The notes under the pieces: model-generated
Seen by the model: only the letters and a program-made list of their open reading frames with translations
Told to the model about the DNA's origin: nothing
Database searches by the model: none
Shown: positions 61,855-64,000 of the stretch, in pieces
How the letters are laid out: each line of letters begins with the position of its first letter
Numbering within the stretch: the first letter of the stretch is position 1
NCBI GenBank assembly: GCA_965178125.1
Contig: OZ237757.1
Coordinates: forward strand, 1-64,000
From: Bilabrum cf. latius
Lineage: Eukaryota > Bigyra: Bicosoecida > Bigyra > Bicosoecida
Direction: 5' to 3'
Length of the DNA: 64,000 bases
Position numbers and translations under genes: made by a program

Positions 61855-62647
61855 ATGGCTGGTGCATCGGCCACAGAATCGAGCCAATCAGTTGAGAGCT
61901 CCAAGATTGAATTCAAGCAAGGTGAGTAAGCTCGCGGCCTCGCCGGAGTTCAGTGCTAATAGTAATGTGCGCCTACCAACCTGCCAATATAATACAGTAC
62001 ACATTATCGCTTCGTTTGCCATGTTGGCCTTCCGGCTCGTTACTGTGGCTGTGCCAGGTACTTCATCCCTTTGCCTGTGCACCGCAGAGAAGGACGACAG
62101 ACCGTTCGAATGCGAGGTCCACTATCTGGCATCGCCATTTGCGGTGTTTATGGCTATGACAGACCCCAGAGAGTAGGCTAGGGCCACGCGAGCTCCAGCT
62201 AAGCTGGAACGTGGCGGCAAAGCCACGTGGCCTCCAGCCGCTGGCGACGAGTGGGAGATGGGTGGCGGTCAGATGTGTGGGGTTTACTAGACTGTAGAGC
62301 TTATCTCTGATGATGACAAAGGAGAAGTTGCAGCAGGTCCTGTGAGCCGTGACGCAATTGATTCGTCTGGTGGAGTCAAATTTGAGCAAGCCTGGCGCAG
62401 CAAGTTCTGGGCCGACGGAAAGTACGCCCGCTTGACCATTTCGTGCGCTGCGGTTCCTTCCAAACCGGGGGAGTGCGTGATGCGTGCTCGCTTCGAGCAC
62501 GTGCCTGCGCGTGACAGGTACGACAACGACGCCTTCGCCCCGACGGTGGGCGCCTTCCAGCAGGGTTTCCTCAAGGGCATCCGGAATATAATCGGGTACG
62601 GGGTCAGCAAGGAGAGGGTCATCGATGATGGCACGGGGGGCAAGTGA
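61855..62647 (+). CDS. Membrane-anchored hypothetical protein
   Basis: Exon 1 is 61855-61921 (intron gtgagtaag to aatacag, 76 nt), then 61998 onward to TGA at 62645-62647, giving about 238 aa with three TAGs. The second exon opens with a hydrophobic segment (VHIIASFAMLAFRLVTVAV). A 30-nt piece at 62058-62087 has perfect gtactt/ccgcag borders but is also in frame, so it is either a tiny intron (228 aa) or coding. The C-terminal ~100 residues (KFEQAWRSKFWADGKYARLT, VGAFQQGFLKGIRNIIGYGV) look like a compact globular domain. I recognise no family. Confidence 0.55.
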
Positions 62648-62775
62648 ACAGCGTGCTCGGAGCGGTTGCAGCGAGCGACTCTTGGTTGCGAAAATCCGCG
62701 CGGAGCAAAGACAACATAAAAAGCACCGTGTCTAGCATGCACGCCACTCATTGGCATTACCACTCGTCACACTCA

Positions 62776-64000
62776 TCATCCCTGGTACCCATCACCCTCC
62801 CCATGCCAAGCACTCTGCTCCCCTTCTTCCCCGCTGCCCTCGCGCCCCTGCCCATTCCCCGCGCCAAGCCCCTCCCCCACGTGCAGCACGCCGTGCTCGC
62901 GGCCCCCACTGGCACGGGCCACGGCCAGCTCTGCCTTCTCCTCCTCCTCCACGCCTGCAGCCTCCTCATCGAGACGGTCCCTCGCCGCCGAACGGTCGTC
63001 AGAGAAGAAGAACATGTGCGGCCGCAGCGCTCGGTCCAGCAGGCTCCCGATGGTCGCGCTGGGCTCCGTGCGTCCCCTCGCCGGGAAGGGCCTCTCCATG
63101 AGCTCGGCCATGGGCGCCACGTGCCTGTACAGCTCCCTCCACCGCTTGAAGCTGCTCAGCCCGCGGGGAGGAGGGGGCATGCCCCTCTGCAGCGGCTTGG
63201 CCGGCATGTCTGCGGGCAGCTGCGTGTCAGTCGCGATGATGTTCCGGTTGTGAGGACCCAGGTGCGGCACTGCACCCCTCTCCCTGGGCGTCTTGGCGAG
63301 TGCCTGCAGGTAGGCAGCCGCGAAGTCCTTGTCGCTCACGAGATCCCTGAGCTCGCCCAGCCTCGACTTGGCCTCCTCGGGGATCAGGGCGTTGGTGGCT
63401 GCGAGTCGAGTGACGGCCCGCATGCCCAGCCCGGTGGACACGGCTGCAACCCCGGCGAAGTCTCTCAGCTGCTCGAGGACGATAGCGACAGACAGGAACC
63501 GCATCCACACGGCGGCACGGGCGGCGGGGGAGGGCGCGTGGACTATCTCGGCTGCCACCCAGAGGGCCTGGGCTGCGAACCGATCCACGCACCTGAGGCA
63601 CCCGTCATTCGTGTGCCGAAACCTGTCGCCGTCGAAGTCGGCCAGCAGCAGCTCGCGCACTGGAACTACTGCGTACGTTCTGTGGTCGAGCTGAGCCCAC
63701 GCGAGAGCGAGCTGCGCCACGGGCACCTGCAGCCACGAGTGGTACGCTTGCTGCTGCGAGGCACGGGGCGCTGATGCTACCTGGGCCTGGGGCTGGGGCT
63801 GGGGCTCCCGAAGGGCGGGCGAGGAGGACGAGGAAGCGGCAGCAGATGAGGAAGTGCCCGCCGAGGCCGGCACCGCTGCCCCCGGCCCCACGGCCACTGC
63901 CCTCCTCTGGTCCAGCACCCTCCGCGCTGCATGCCAGACCTCCCAGCTCCACCCAAGCGCACGCTGCAGCCTTCTCTTGAACACCCCTGCCGACCGCGAG
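62776..64000 (-). CDS. Ras guanine nucleotide exchange factor (RasGEF), 3' part
   Basis: The frame is open to the window edge, so the 5' end is missing, and it ends in TGA at 62776-62778 with no TAG. At least 408 aa are present. The CDC25/RasGEF catalytic domain begins near LQVPVAQLALAWAQLDHRTY with the family's early LT-ID-x-F and RELL motifs, then CVDRFAAQALWVAAEIVHAP, VAIVLEQLRDFAGVAAVSTG (family: LNNFNSLMAIVSGLN) and RLGELRDLVSDKDFAAAY. It would activate a Ras-type small GTPase at membranes. The C-terminal tail is Glu/Gly-rich and disordered. Confidence 0.88.
   Translation of the reverse strand, partial: SRSAGVFKRRLQRALGWSWEVWHAARRVLDQRRAVAVGPGAAVPASAGTSSSAAASSSSSPALREPQPQPQAQVASAPRASQQQAYHSWLQVPVAQLALAWAQLDHRTYAVVPVRELLLADFDGDRFRHTNDGCLRCVDRFAAQALWVAAEIVHAPSPAARAAVWMRFLSVAIVLEQLRDFAGVAAVSTGLGMRAVTRLAATNALIPEEAKSRLGELRDLVSDKDFAAAYLQALAKTPRERGAVPHLGPHNRNIIATDTQLPADMPAKPLQRGMPPPPRGLSSFKRWRELYRHVAPMAELMERPFPARGRTEPSATIGSLLDRALRPHMFFFSDDRSAARDRLDEEAAGVEEEEKAELAVARASGGREHGVLHVGEGLGAGNGQGREGSGEEGEQSAWHGEGDGYQG

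Noticed and set aside
286-62647. TAG as pyrrolysine or programmed readthrough
   Set aside because: Pyrrolysine use belongs to methanogens and some bacteria and is confined to a few enzymes. About 77 sites in unrelated eukaryotic genes with no shared context do not fit either mechanism.
286-62647. TAG as leucine
   Set aside because: Possible in principle (reported in a rhizarian), but the GH5, SLC19 and SLC52 positions favour Gln or Glu and many TAGs lie in polar, Gln-rich contexts. Not excluded without profile analysis.

Overview
The window is nuclear DNA from a GC-rich, gene-dense microbial eukaryote. The evidence is GT-AG introns, eukaryote-only families (Sas10/Utp3, DDX3/Ded1 helicase, RPL35, Sec61 gamma, RasGEF, VPS62-like) and a 1.1 kb tract of perfect CCCTAA telomeric repeats. 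I cannot name the lineage. A fungal-type exo-1,3-beta-glucanase and glutaminase A sit beside 3-hydroxyanthranilate dioxygenase and animal-type SLC19/SLC52 carriers, which suggests a heterotrophic protist or fungus-like organism.

The dominant result is that TAG is not a stop codon here. Taken as a stop, it breaks most genes into collinear pieces that all lie in one frame. Read as an amino acid, each set fuses into one clean ORF ending at TGA or, less often, TAA. I count about 77 in-frame TAG codons in 18 of the 25 protein-coding genes I list. Alignment to known families (GH5 glucanase, SLC19, SLC52) points to glutamine. Conserved, presumably highly expressed genes (DDX3, RPL35, SEC61G, MTHFR, HAAO) have none. 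All gene models below use TAG = Gln.

Layout. 286-7272 (-) encodes a 2,328-aa low-complexity and helical protein. 8165-9703 (+) encodes an acidic/Lys-rich protein. 9958-11340 is an array of nearly identical 155-bp satellite units, 11401-12486 is the telomeric tract and 12525-12720 is a 32-bp minisatellite. The tract has the orientation of a left chromosome end for the sequence to its right, so this is a telomere-to-subtelomere junction (fusion, insertion or assembly join). 12991-17112 (-) is a large Ala-rich polytopic membrane protein. 17332-26772 holds MTHFR, a small unknown, a two-domain glycosyltransferase-like protein, a low-molecular-weight phosphatase, a mini-protein and a secreted glutaminase-A-like enzyme. 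26873-34523 holds an SLC19-like carrier and a 1,693-aa secreted protein. 34639-41252 holds Sas10/Utp3, DDX3/Ded1 and a secreted GH5 glucanase. 42034-54739 holds two VPS62-domain paralogues in opposite orientations flanking an SLC52-like riboflavin carrier. 54842-64000 holds HAAO, unknowns, a beta-propeller protein, RPL35, SEC61G and the 3' part of a RasGEF gene.

Functionally this is mostly housekeeping plus vitamin and cofactor handling (SLC19, SLC52, MTHFR, HAAO), secreted hydrolases and large lineage-specific proteins. No operon-like logic applies. Genes are closely packed, often divergent, and introns are few and short.
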